Shown: positions 7,707-14,350 of the stretch, piece by piece | How the letters are laid out: each line of letters begins with the position of its first letter | Position numbering within the stretch: position 1 is the stretch's first letter | Source: Eubacterium sp. TM05-53 | Lineage (GTDB): Bacteria; Bacillota_I; Bacilli_A; Erysipelotrichales; Erysipelotrichaceae | Reading direction: 5' to 3' | Assembly (NCBI RefSeq): GCF_003436425.1 | Contig: NZ_QSPK01000017.1 | Coordinates: forward strand, 1-38,434 | Length of the DNA stretch: 38,434 bases | Notes under the pieces: model-generated | Database searches by the model: none | Told to the model about the DNA's origin: nothing | Seen by the model: only the letters and a program-made list of their open reading frames with translations | Made by a program: the position numbers and the translations under genes

Positions 7707-10433
7707 CTAGTCATGTAATACGTGGTTACAACGATCACACAATCCATCTTCGTTTTCAGATTCTGTGTAGTTCCAGCAACGAGGACATACGTGGCCTGTA
7801 GCCTTTTCTACTTTGACCTGACAAACTTCGAATTGTTCTAATTCATCGCTAGTGAATGTTACTTTAGATACAATGAACCATTGTGCAGCGTTACTTAATA
7901 CACGATCCATGATTTCTTTTTGTGCATCACTTACATGTAATACAACATGCGCTTCTAATGATTTACCAATTAAACCTTGAGCACGAGCATTTTCTAGTGC
8001 TTTGAAGACATCCTTACGTACCTTGAATAATTCTTCCATGTCCGCTTTGATCTTTTCTACATCAAAATCTAATTCTAAATCTTTGAATGTAGTTAAGTGG
8101 ATACTTTCTGCATCAAAGTGCATATAGTCATTGACTTCTTCGCAAGTATGAGCCAAGATTGGAGCCCATAATTTAGTCATCACTTCAACGGCATTATAAA
8201 GAACAGTTTGAACTTGACGACGAACTGGTGCATCTTCTTTTTCAATATAAAGAATATCTTTTGTGTAATCTAAGTAGTAAGCGGATAATTCGTTTGTCAT
8301 TAAGTTAGTCAAATATGTAACAACATCTGAGAAACGATATTCATTATAAGCTTTTCTACAGTAATCTACGGCATCTTTTAATTCGGTTAAGATATATTGA
8401 TCCAATTCACTTAATTCATTGAAGCTTACACAATCTGAAGCAGTAAATTGTTGATCATCTAAGTTAGCCATTAAGAAACGCAATGTGTTACGAACCTTAC
8501 GATAGTTTTCACTGACTTGTTTCAAGATCTTTTGACCCATTGAAACATCGGCCTGATAGTCTACACTACATGCCCATAAACGTAAGATATCAGCACCATA
8601 CTTCTTAGTGATTTCACTAGGAGCTACGGCATTCCATTGGGATTTAGACATCTTAACGCCCTTTTCATCCATTACGAAACCATGTGATAATACTTGTTTG
8701 TATGGAGCTTTACCATGAACAGCTGTACCAACAATTAAACTTGAGTTGAACCATCCACGATATTGGTCACTACCTTCAAAATATAAGTCAGCTGGATAAC
8801 CTAAGCCACGATCCATCATAGCGCCAGTGTGACTTGATCCTGAGTCAAACCAAACATCCATAGTATCTGTTTCTTTACGGAAGATACCATTTGGTGAATG
8901 TTCATTTGTGTATCCTTCTGGAAGTAGATCTTTCACATCTCTTTCAAACCAAACGTTTGATCCATATTCACCAACCAATTCGGCTACATGATCAAAGATA
9001 GCTTGATCCATAATTGGCGTATCGTCTTCACCATAAATAATAGGAATTGGAACACCCCAAGCACGCTGACGAGAAATACACCAGTCATTACGATCGGCAA
9101 TCATATTGTGCATACGTTGTTCACCCCAAGCAGGTACCCAAGATACTGAGTGAATTTGTTCTAGTAATTCGTCACGAATTTGATCAATGGATGCAAACCA
9201 TTGTGTTGTTGCACGGAAAATAATAGGTTTTTTCGTACGCCAGTCATGTGGGTATGAGTGAGTAATAAATTGAAGTTTTAATAATACACCCAATTCATCT
9301 AACTTTTGAGTGACTGTCTTGTTGGCATCTTCTACATATTGACCGGCAAGCCATTCACCAACATCATCCATCATGCATCCTTGTGCATCGACGTTACAAT
9401 ACACTGGTAAACCATATTTCATACCAATGTTAAAGTCATCCACACCAAATCCAGGCGCTGTATGAACACATCCAGTACCAGCATCCGCTGTTACGTGATC
9501 TCCACACATCAATAAACTTTCTCTTTCTGGATATAATGGGTGAGTACATGTAATGTATTCGAATTCTTTACCTTTGAAAGTTTTTAAAACATCACGTTTT
9601 TCAACTTCAAACTTATCGCATAATTCTTCAACCATGCTTGACAACATGATTAATTTTCCCTTTTCTGTATCCACTAATGAATAGTCAAAATCAGGGTTTA
9701 CACTAATTCCTAAGTTTGCAGGAATTGTCCAAGGTGTTGTTGTCCAAATCACAAAATTGCAGTCTGTATCCAATACGCCTTTTCCATCTTTAACGGCAAA
9801 TTTAACATAAATAGTTGGACTCTTTACATCTTTATATTCTACTTCAGCTTCAGCTAAAGCCGATTCACTACTTGGTGACCAATATACTGGTTTTAATCCT
9901 TTGTAGATTAAACCTTTCATAGCCATCTTTCCAAAGATTTCGATTTGGTGTTTTTCAAAACCCTTTTGAAGTGTGATATAAGGATGATCATAATCTCCAA
10001 TTGATCCTAAGCTTAAGAATCCAGCTTTTTGATTGGCAACTTGTTTTAAAGCATAGTCGTAACAGATTTTTCTAAATTCTGCAATTCCCATTTTTTTACG
10101 GTCATATCCTAATTTAGTAACAGCTGTTTCAATTGGTAAACCATGTGTATCCCATCCTGGAATATATGGTGTGTTGTATCCTTCCATAAAGTGAGATTTC
10201 ACAATAACATCTTTTAACACCTTATTTAAGGCATGCCCTAAGTGGATGTCACCATTTGCGTAAGGAGGACCATCATGTAGTACAAATGATTCAGCTCCTT
10301 TTCTTCTTTCTAACATCTTTTCATACAATTTTTCATCTTGCCAGCGCTTCTGGAAACCAGGCTCTTTTTTAGTCAAATTTCCACGCATTTCAAATGCCGT
10401 TTTAGGCATATGAAGAGTTTCTTTGTAGTCCAT
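7707..10433 (-). CDS. ileS: isoleucyl-tRNA synthetase
   Basis: 908 aa, the normal bacterial IleRS length. The HIGH motif is in DIHLGHALNK near residue 63 and the KMSKS motif in GVKMSKSQWN. A C-terminal zinc site, CPRCWNY with CDRC further on, completes the type. A CP1 editing domain lies between. The start has AAGGAG upstream. The 5' region holds a T-box with an ATC specifier, so expression should rise when tRNA-Ile is uncharged. ylmH lies upstream on the same strand. Confidence 0.97.
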   Translation of the reverse strand: MDYKETLHMPKTAFEMRGNLTKKEPGFQKRWQDEKLYEKMLERRKGAESFVLHDGPPYANGDIHLGHALNKVLKDVIVKSHFMEGYNTPYIPGWDTHGLPIETAVTKLGYDRKKMGIAEFRKICYDYALKQVANQKAGFLSLGSIGDYDHPYITLQKGFEKHQIEIFGKMAMKGLIYKGLKPVYWSPSSESALAEAEVEYKDVKSPTIYVKFAVKDGKGVLDTDCNFVIWTTTPWTIPANLGISVNPDFDYSLVDTEKGKLIMLSSMVEELCDKFEVEKRDVLKTFKGKEFEYITCTHPLYPERESLLMCGDHVTADAGTGCVHTAPGFGVDDFNIGMKYGLPVYCNVDAQGCMMDDVGEWLAGQYVEDANKTVTQKLDELGVLLKLQFITHSYPHDWRTKKPIIFRATTQWFASIDQIRDELLEQIHSVSWVPAWGEQRMHNMIADRNDWCISRQRAWGVPIPIIYGEDDTPIMDQAIFDHVAELVGEYGSNVWFERDVKDLLPEGYTNEHSPNGIFRKETDTMDVWFDSGSSHTGAMMDRGLGYPADLYFEGSDQYRGWFNSSLIVGTAVHGKAPYKQVLSHGFVMDEKGVKMSKSQWNAVAPSEITKKYGADILRLWACSVDYQADVSMGQKILKQVSENYRKVRNTLRFLMANLDDQQFTASDCVSFNELSELDQYILTELKDAVDYCRKAYNEYRFSDVVTYLTNLMTNELSAYYLDYTKDILYIEKEDAPVRRQVQTVLYNAVEVMTKLWAPILAHTCEEVNDYMHFDAESIHLTTFKDLELDFDVEKIKADMEELFKVRKDVFKALENARAQGLIGKSLEAHVVLHVSDAQKEIMDRVLSNAAQWFIVSKVTFTSDELEQFEVCQVKVEKATGHVCPRCWNYTESENEDGLCDRCNHVLHD

Positions 10434-10454
10434 ACTTTATCTCCTTTTCTAAAT

Positions 10455-10677
10455 AAAAAAAAACGCCCTTATAAAAGGACGTAATAAACACGCGGTACCA
10501 CCTTAATTCATAGTTTTCACTATGCACTTTCATGAGATAACGGCTCAACCGGATCAAACTACTATTATTTCGTAAGATCAGCTCAAAAGGGATACCTTAA
10601 TTCTTATTCATACAATGTTTCACCAAAACTCATTGCTCTCTTAAATCCTAACGAATAAAGGCGTGTCTTTATCTTAG
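10455..10677 (-). promoter_or_regulatory. T-box riboswitch (tRNA-Ile) of ileS
   Basis: The 14-nt T-box sequence AAGGTGGTACCGCG is at 10491-10504 on the minus strand. The terminator hairpin is ACGCCCTT (10463-10470) with AAGGACGT (10475-10482), followed by a long U-run. AGAGAGCAATG and GGTGAAAC of Stem I and the CCGTTATC element are visible upstream. The codon in GGTATCCC, ATC at 10591-10593, is in the specifier position and fits isoleucine. The start of the RNA is near 10665; TAAGAT at 10671-10676 is a possible -10 but its -35 is poorly spaced. Confidence 0.93.
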
Positions 10678-11418
10678 CTAAATATATTGATCAAAGTTCA
10701 AAACAAGTCTTCCCTTTTTTGTGGTAGAAACCACTTCTTTAAACTGGAATCGACCCGTTTTTCTAATTGACACGAAATCATTATTGCACAATTGTAAATT
10801 TTGTTCAAGTACCACATCATTAACTTTCACAAATCCAGCATGAATCTTTTTTAAAGCTTCACTTCTTGAACAATGCGACAATTGAGCAACGATACTATCA
10901 AGTCGTAAACTGCTGCACATAATATGTATTTCTTTTGTGTTGTTTTTCGTAATGATATAGTCTAAACACTCTTCAAAATGCACGATACACTTACCAATCT
11001 GCGTGCAATTGTCGATGATATATTTTGAAATCTTTTCCTTACAAAAGATATATAGATCATCTTCCTGCACGATCAAATCGCCAATCACACTTCTTTCAAT
11101 TCCCGAATGCATCAAACATCCTAAAAGATCAGAGTGTGTGAGTGTTTTAAATTTAGAATTGTATGTGGCATGAAGACAAACACAATCACTAAAACCTTCA
11201 TAACCTTCAGGAATAAAACAAGCGATCTTTCTTTCCGCTTGATCATAGCCGCCATCAAATACCAATTGAATATTTTTTGGCACCATACTTTGAAGAATGC
11301 TCTGTTCAGAAATCGATAAAAAATAGGTCATGATCAGCCTATTTTGTTTTTGAAAGATACGAATTTGATCTTTCATCTGCGAAATAAACACCTCATGACC
11401 TACCATAAATGAGCTCAT
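10678..11418 (-). CDS. ylmH: YlmH-type S4-domain RNA-binding protein
   Basis: 246 aa, like the YlmH family (about 250 aa). The central block THSDLLGCLMHSGIERSVIG is characteristic. The C-terminal S4 domain follows (about 170-240: LRLDSIVAQLSHCSRSEALK and ISIRKTGRF-like strands). The family sits in the division cluster of Gram-positives and has been linked to ribosome rescue and to division. The start is uncertain: the ATG at 11418 has no good ribosome site, and the ATG at 11376 (residue 15) has GAGGTG about 12 nt upstream. It lies 12 bp after sepF, probably co-transcribed with it. Confidence 0.85.
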   Translation of the reverse strand: MSSFMVGHEVFISQMKDQIRIFQKQNRLIMTYFLSISEQSILQSMVPKNIQLVFDGGYDQAERKIACFIPEGYEGFSDCVCLHATYNSKFKTLTHSDLLGCLMHSGIERSVIGDLIVQEDDLYIFCKEKISKYIIDNCTQIGKCIVHFEECLDYIITKNNTKEIHIMCSSLRLDSIVAQLSHCSRSEALKKIHAGFVKVNDVVLEQNLQLCNNDFVSIRKTGRFQFKEVVSTTKKGRLVLNFDQYI

Positions 11419-11430
11419 TAAAAGTAATTA

Positions 11431-11862
11431 TTAGTCTTCATCTTCGAAGTCGTCTGGACTTCCTAATGAAATAGTTCCTTGTACACCAATTTCAGCTGGA
11501 GAACATAAAATTACGTTCTGACCGATTTTCTGAATTTTTCCATCAAGCGCATATACAACACCTGTTAAGAAATCAATTGTACGTTGTGCATAATCACGAT
11601 CTAGCTTGTGTAAGTTAACTACTACAGCACGACCTTCTTTTAAGCGTTGTCCTACTTCTTCAGCTTCTCCAAAGCTTCTTGGTTCAAACAATACCATTTT
11701 TGTATTTGAATTCAAAGAAGTTGCGTTAGTACGAGTTTTTGGTCTCTCATAACGACTTTGAGGTTCTACTTCTTCTACCTTTTCAGCTTGTGGTGCTTCT
11801 TGATAATCATCATCTTCTTCGATTGGAGCAACGAAGTCTTTTACTTTATCCATAAATCCCAT
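11431..11862 (-). CDS. sepF: SepF, cell division protein anchoring FtsZ
   Basis: 143 aa. MGFMDKVKDF is the amphipathic N-terminal membrane-targeting helix. An acidic, low-complexity linker follows, then the SepF core (MVLFEPRSFGEAEEVGQRL, VVNLHKLDRDYAQRTIDFLTG). The start at 11862 is set by AAGGAGG eight bases upstream; an earlier ATG at 11886 lies before that site. SepF binds the FtsZ C-terminus and tethers it to the membrane. It is followed by ylmH as in many Firmicutes, although ftsZ, ylmG and divIVA are not adjacent here. Confidence 0.95.
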   Translation of the reverse strand: MGFMDKVKDFVAPIEEDDDYQEAPQAEKVEEVEPQSRYERPKTRTNATSLNSNTKMVLFEPRSFGEAEEVGQRLKEGRAVVVNLHKLDRDYAQRTIDFLTGVVYALDGKIQKIGQNVILCSPAEIGVQGTISLGSPDDFEDED

Positions 11863-11887
11863 GGGAAAAACCTCCTTAACGAACATA

Positions 11888-11915
11888 ATTATAGCACAAA
11901 GAATAACTTATTCAA
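11888..11915 (-). promoter_or_regulatory. promoter of sepF-ylmH
   Basis: Minus strand: TTGAAT (11910-11915), a 16-bp spacer and TATAAT (11888-11893) preceded by TGC, an extended -10. It lies just upstream of the AAGGAGG of sepF. Confidence 0.7.
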
Positions 11916-11940
11916 ACTTATATTATTTTTTTTCTTTCCG

Positions 11941-11971
11941 AACAAAAGACATGCCATTTTGACATGTCTTT
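11941..11971 (-). terminator. terminator after hpf
   Basis: AAAGACATG (11945-11953) and CATGTCTTT (11963-11971) form a perfect 9-bp stem; TTTTG follows on the minus strand. It separates hpf from the sepF promoter. Confidence 0.7.
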
Positions 11972-11978
11972 CACGCGT

Positions 11979-12512
11979 TTATTCTGTTTCAATCAAGCCA
12001 TAGCCACCATCATGACGTTTGTAGCAAACGGCAATCTTATTTGTTTCATCATCTGTATAAATGAAGAAATCGTGTCCTAATAATTCCATTTTCATAATAG
12101 CTTCATCTAAGCTCATTTCTTTTGGAACGATAGATTTTGTACGAACAACTTCGTCATCATCTACTTCTTCATCATTGAATAGTTCATGATCTAAGAAAGC
12201 TTCGGCAAGTGATTCTTTATTTTTACGTGTTAAACGTGTTTTTGTTCTACGAATTTGATCTTCCAATTTATCTACAGCACGATCAATAGCTGCATATAAA
12301 TCGTCATCTACAACCTCGGCACGTAGAATCGCATAACGTGTTGGGATTGTAACTTCAATTTTTTGTTTTGTCGGATATGTACGAACTAAGACATTCGCTA
12401 CATCATCCTCTCCGATAATGAAGTACTTTGTTAAAACATCTAATTTTTTATGGATCTTATCTGAGATTCCCTGAGTTACTGTGATGTTTTTTCCTACAAT
12501 ATTGACTTTCAT
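11979..12512 (-). CDS. hpf: long-form ribosome hibernation promoting factor
   Basis: 177 aa, the long HPF form that drives 100S ribosome dimers. The N-terminal S30AE domain (about 1-95) starts MKVNIVGKNITVTQGIS and contains the conserved DDDLYAAIDRAVDKLEDQIRR helix. A linker follows, then the C-terminal dimerisation domain (about 120-177) with IVPKEMSLDEAIMKMELLGHDFF. TAGGAGGTACATAAT precedes the ATG. It stands alone, divergent from the aro leader, with its own extended -10 promoter and terminator. Confidence 0.95.
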   Translation of the reverse strand: MKVNIVGKNITVTQGISDKIHKKLDVLTKYFIIGEDDVANVLVRTYPTKQKIEVTIPTRYAILRAEVVDDDLYAAIDRAVDKLEDQIRRTKTRLTRKNKESLAEAFLDHELFNDEEVDDDEVVRTKSIVPKEMSLDEAIMKMELLGHDFFIYTDDETNKIAVCYKRHDGGYGLIETE

Positions 12513-12549
12513 ATTATGTACCTCCTATATGATTTGTATTGCTACTTAG

Positions 12550-12558
12550 ATTATAGCA
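12550..12558 (-). promoter_or_regulatory. extended -10 promoter of hpf
   Basis: Minus strand TGCTATAAT; no convincing -35 is seen 16-18 bp upstream. The start would be near 12543, about 30 nt before the hpf ATG. Confidence 0.55.
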
Positions 12559-12660
12559 CGTTTATTTTGTTTTACACTTTTCGACAAGAAATGACAAAAA
12601 TATAACCAGTTTTGCCAAGGAGGTTGACAAAACAAAATGTAACTATTTTCAGAAAATAAC

Positions 12661-12689
12661 TTGCATATTTTCATTGAATGAGCTATAGT
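12661..12689 (+). promoter_or_regulatory. promoter of the aromatic leader and DAHP synthase
   Basis: TTGCAT (12661-12666), 17 bp, TATAGT (12684-12689). Transcription would start near 12696, about 11 nt before the leader ATG and at its AGGTG ribosome site. Confidence 0.7.
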
Positions 12690-12706
12690 ATAGCCAGGTG
12701 ATTAAC

Positions 12707-12748
12707 ATGAACATTCAATCTACATATTTTTACTTTTACTTTAGATAG
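12707..12748 (+). CDS. 13-residue Tyr/Phe leader peptide (candidate attenuator)
   Basis: The short ORF reads MNIQSTYFYFYFR and stops at TAG. Six of its last seven residues alternate Tyr and Phe. It has its own promoter, an AGGTG ribosome site six bases before the ATG, and lies 112 bp upstream of a DAHP synthase, the first enzyme of Tyr and Phe synthesis. Its stop codon overlaps the 5' arm of a terminator hairpin. Leader peptides rich in the regulated amino acid are the mark of ribosome-mediated attenuation (trp, phe, his leaders). I infer that ribosome stalling on these codons when charged tRNA-Tyr or tRNA-Phe is scarce controls transcription of the synthase. Confidence 0.8.
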   Translation: MNIQSTYFYFYFR

Positions 12749-12796
12749 CCCTAATTAAACCAATCAAAACTGAATGGTATTTTAATTAGGGCTTTT
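12747..12796 (+). terminator. first attenuator hairpin of the aro leader
   Basis: AGCCCTAATTAAA (12747-12759) pairs perfectly with TTTAATTAGGGCT (12781-12793), 13 bp, followed by TTTT then AA. The 5' arm begins inside the leader stop codon, so a ribosome stalled on the last Tyr/Phe codons or sitting at the stop would cover it. Confidence 0.8.
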
Positions 12797-12829
12797 AAGC
12801 ATTAACAATTTTACTGTTAATGCTTTTTT
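12797..12829 (+). terminator. second attenuator hairpin of the aro leader
   Basis: AAGCATTAACA (12797-12807) pairs perfectly with TGTTAATGCTT (12815-12825) over a 7-nt loop, followed by a six-T run. It begins four bases after the first hairpin. The 3' arm of the first hairpin can instead pair weakly with this 5' arm (TTAAT with ATTAA, GCT with AGC), a possible antiterminator. Confidence 0.82.
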
Positions 12830-12860
12830 GTTACTCACAAATGGAAAGAAGGATATTATT

Positions 12861-13874
12861 ATGATTATTACTTTAAAGAAAAATGCACCCAAACACGATG
12901 TCGACAAATTGATTGACAAATTTGAAGGCATGAATCTTCATGTCACAATGATTCAAGGCGATAACTATAACGTCTTTGGATTGGTTGGAGATACAAGTGT
13001 AGTTGATGAAAAAAGCGTTATGGCTAACCCTATCGTCTACAATGTTCAACGTGTTGCTCAACCTTATAAATTGACCAACCGTATGTTTCATCCAGAAGAT
13101 ACCATCGTAGATGTGAATGGCATTCAAATCGGTGGCAAAAAAATAGCGATGATTGCAGGTCCATGTTCTGTTGAGGGTGAAGACCAAATCTGTCGTATTG
13201 CCAAAGAAGTAAAAGCAGCCGGTGCTGATATGCTACGTGGTGGCGCTTATAAGCCTAGAACAAGTCCATACGCATTCCAAGGTATGGGTACTGCAGGAAT
13301 CATGGCCATGGTAAAAGCTAGACAAGAAACAGGACTTCCTATTGTATCTGAACTCATGAGTGCAGAACATTTAGATGAATTCGTAGAGAATGTAGATATC
13401 ATTCAGATTGGTGCGCGTAATATGCAAAACTTCGATTTATTAAAAGCTGTAGGAAAAACGAAAAAACCAATTTTATTAAAGCGCGGTATGAGTGCTACGA
13501 TTCAAGAATGGATCATGGCTGCTGAATATATTATGTCAGAAGGAAATCCAAACGTCATTTTCTGTGAACGCGGTATTCGTACATTTGAAACCTATACACG
13601 TAATACATTAGATTTAAGTGTTGTACCCATCATTAAAGAAAGAACACACTTACCGATCATCATCGATCCAAGTCATGCCGCTGGTGATTATAAATTAATT
13701 GAATCCCTATCCCTTGCTGCTATTGCAGCTGGTGCTGATGGATTGATCATTGAAGTGCATGACGATCCAGAAAATGCTTGGAGTGATGGTGCTCAAAGCT
13801 TAAAACCAAAACGTTATGCCGAACTTGTTGAAAAAGGAAAAGCTATCGCAAAAGTTATTGGAAGAGAGTTATAA
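12861..13874 (+). CDS. aroF: DAHP synthase, AroA-I-beta type with N-terminal regulatory domain
   Basis: 337 aa. 3-deoxy-D-arabino-heptulosonate-7-phosphate synthase condenses PEP and erythrose-4-phosphate, the first step of the shikimate pathway. The N-terminal 70 residues form the ferredoxin-like domain that in Thermotoga-type enzymes binds Tyr or Phe for feedback inhibition. The barrel carries IAGPCSVEG, KPRTSPYAFQG, ILLKRGMS and IIDPSHAAGDY. The start at 12861 has AAGGA nine bases upstream; an earlier in-frame TTG at 12828 lies at the end of the attenuator. No other aro gene is adjacent. Transcription is probably controlled by the Tyr/Phe leader and tandem hairpins. The symbol is used loosely, as names vary for this type. 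Confidence 0.95.
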   Translation: MIITLKKNAPKHDVDKLIDKFEGMNLHVTMIQGDNYNVFGLVGDTSVVDEKSVMANPIVYNVQRVAQPYKLTNRMFHPEDTIVDVNGIQIGGKKIAMIAGPCSVEGEDQICRIAKEVKAAGADMLRGGAYKPRTSPYAFQGMGTAGIMAMVKARQETGLPIVSELMSAEHLDEFVENVDIIQIGARNMQNFDLLKAVGKTKKPILLKRGMSATIQEWIMAAEYIMSEGNPNVIFCERGIRTFETYTRNTLDLSVVPIIKERTHLPIIIDPSHAAGDYKLIESLSLAAIAAGADGLIIEVHDDPENAWSDGAQSLKPKRYAELVEKGKAIAKVIGREL

Positions 13875-13897
13875 GAAACTGCACATGCGGTTTCTTT
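13875..13897 (+). terminator. terminator after the DAHP synthase gene
   Basis: GAAACTGC (13875-13882) pairs with GCGGTTTC (13887-13894), with one G-U, directly after the stop codon; the T-run is short. Confidence 0.55.
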
Positions 13898-13907
13898 CGT
13901 ATTATAG

Positions 13908-13943
13908 AACTAGAAGTTATTCAAGTAATAATTCTAGTTTTTT
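13908..13943 (+). terminator. second terminator downstream of the DAHP synthase gene
   Basis: AACTAGAA plus TTATT pairs with AATAA plus TTCTAGTT, with one bulged G and a 5-nt loop, followed by six T. It resembles the terminator at 14085-14120 in sequence as well as in shape. Confidence 0.75.
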
Positions 13944-13957
13944 ATTTTATTTAGAAG

Positions 13958-13966
13958 TGATATCAT
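13958..13966 (+). promoter_or_regulatory. extended -10 of the candidate small RNA
   Basis: TGATATCAT is an extended -10, set within the perfect palindrome AGTGATAT-C-ATATCACT (13956-13972), which might also be an operator. Six bases separate it from 13973, where the terminal stem of the structured RNA begins. Confidence 0.4.
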
Positions 13967-13972
13967 ATCACT

Positions 13973-14120
13973 GAAGAGAAGTTAATCATTATAACTTGAG
14001 ACATCCATAAGGTAAGCTCGTAAACAACGATTGATAGCTATGACTATTAATGTATCGTTCTTCTCTTCACTAAATAAACATACTGACTAGAGGTTACTTA
14101 AATTTAACTTCTAGTCTTTT
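13973..14120 (+). ncRNA. candidate structured small RNA with its own terminator
   Basis: GAAGAGAAG (13973-13981) pairs perfectly with CTTCTCTTC (14060-14068), closing a 96-nt domain. Directly stacked on it is a hairpin: AACGAT (14026-14031) with ATCGTT (14054-14059), and inside it TGATAG with CTATTA. A smaller AGTTA/TAACT hairpin (13980-13996) competes at the 5' end. A strong terminator (14085-14120) follows. No reading frame fits, and I recognise no Rfam-like class. It occupies most of the 476-bp gap between the DAHP synthase gene and the IS110 transposase; the rest of that gap holds terminators and the IS leader RNA. It could be an independent sRNA or a riboswitch cut off from a former downstream gene. 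Confidence 0.5.
14085..14120 (+). terminator. terminator of the candidate small RNA
   Basis: GACTAGAGGTTA (14085-14096) pairs with TAACTTCTAGTC (14105-14116), with one G-U, followed by TTTTATTTT. It lies just before the presumed left end of the IS110 element. Confidence 0.8.
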
Positions 14121-14137
14121 ATTTTGTAGGCATACAC

Positions 14138-14303
14138 TATAATAGACTTAAGAAAGCAGAGAGAGCGGTTCTTGGAAACACTGTTGTGATTTCGTCAAAA
14201 AAAGTTCTCTGCTTCTTTTTATGACATGAGTCAGTTTATATCCAAATAGGCCTTTTGATTTATTGATAGAGCCTGCATGTAAGACGAAAATAGATAGTCA
14301 TAA
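14138..14303 (+). ncRNA. candidate IS110 bridge RNA (with its -10 box)
   Basis: TATAAT at 14138-14143 would start an RNA near 14150. Two stem-internal-loop-hairpin units follow. Unit 1: AAGCAGAGA (14154-14162) with TCTCTGCTT (14206-14214), capped by a small hairpin at 14176-14192. Unit 2: TTATGAC (14219-14225) with GTCATAA (14297-14303), capped by AGGC (14248-14251) with GCCT (14271-14274). This is the layout of the target- and donor-binding loops of IS110 bridge RNAs, which lie upstream of the recombinase. The 3' side of loop 1 holds TCAAAAAAA (14195-14203), complementary to TTTTTTTGA at 15658-15666 by the right end. The left-side guide match was not found. No -35 is seen, which fits a promoter completed only in the circular junction. 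Confidence 0.5.
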
Positions 14304-14350
14304 ATCGGGAAGTTATGCTTTCGAATATTCAAGGAAAGAAGGTATGATCT

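Noticed and set aside
11758..12003. 81-codon plus-strand frame across the sepF/hpf junction
   Set aside because: It runs antisense through the sepF promoter and hpf terminator; Phe-rich content reflects AT composition.
13973..14120. 6S RNA or a known riboswitch
   Set aside because: The closed domain is only 96 nt and lacks the long hairpin with central bubble of 6S RNA; I could match none of the purine, SAM, THF, preQ1 or c-di-GMP conserved cores.
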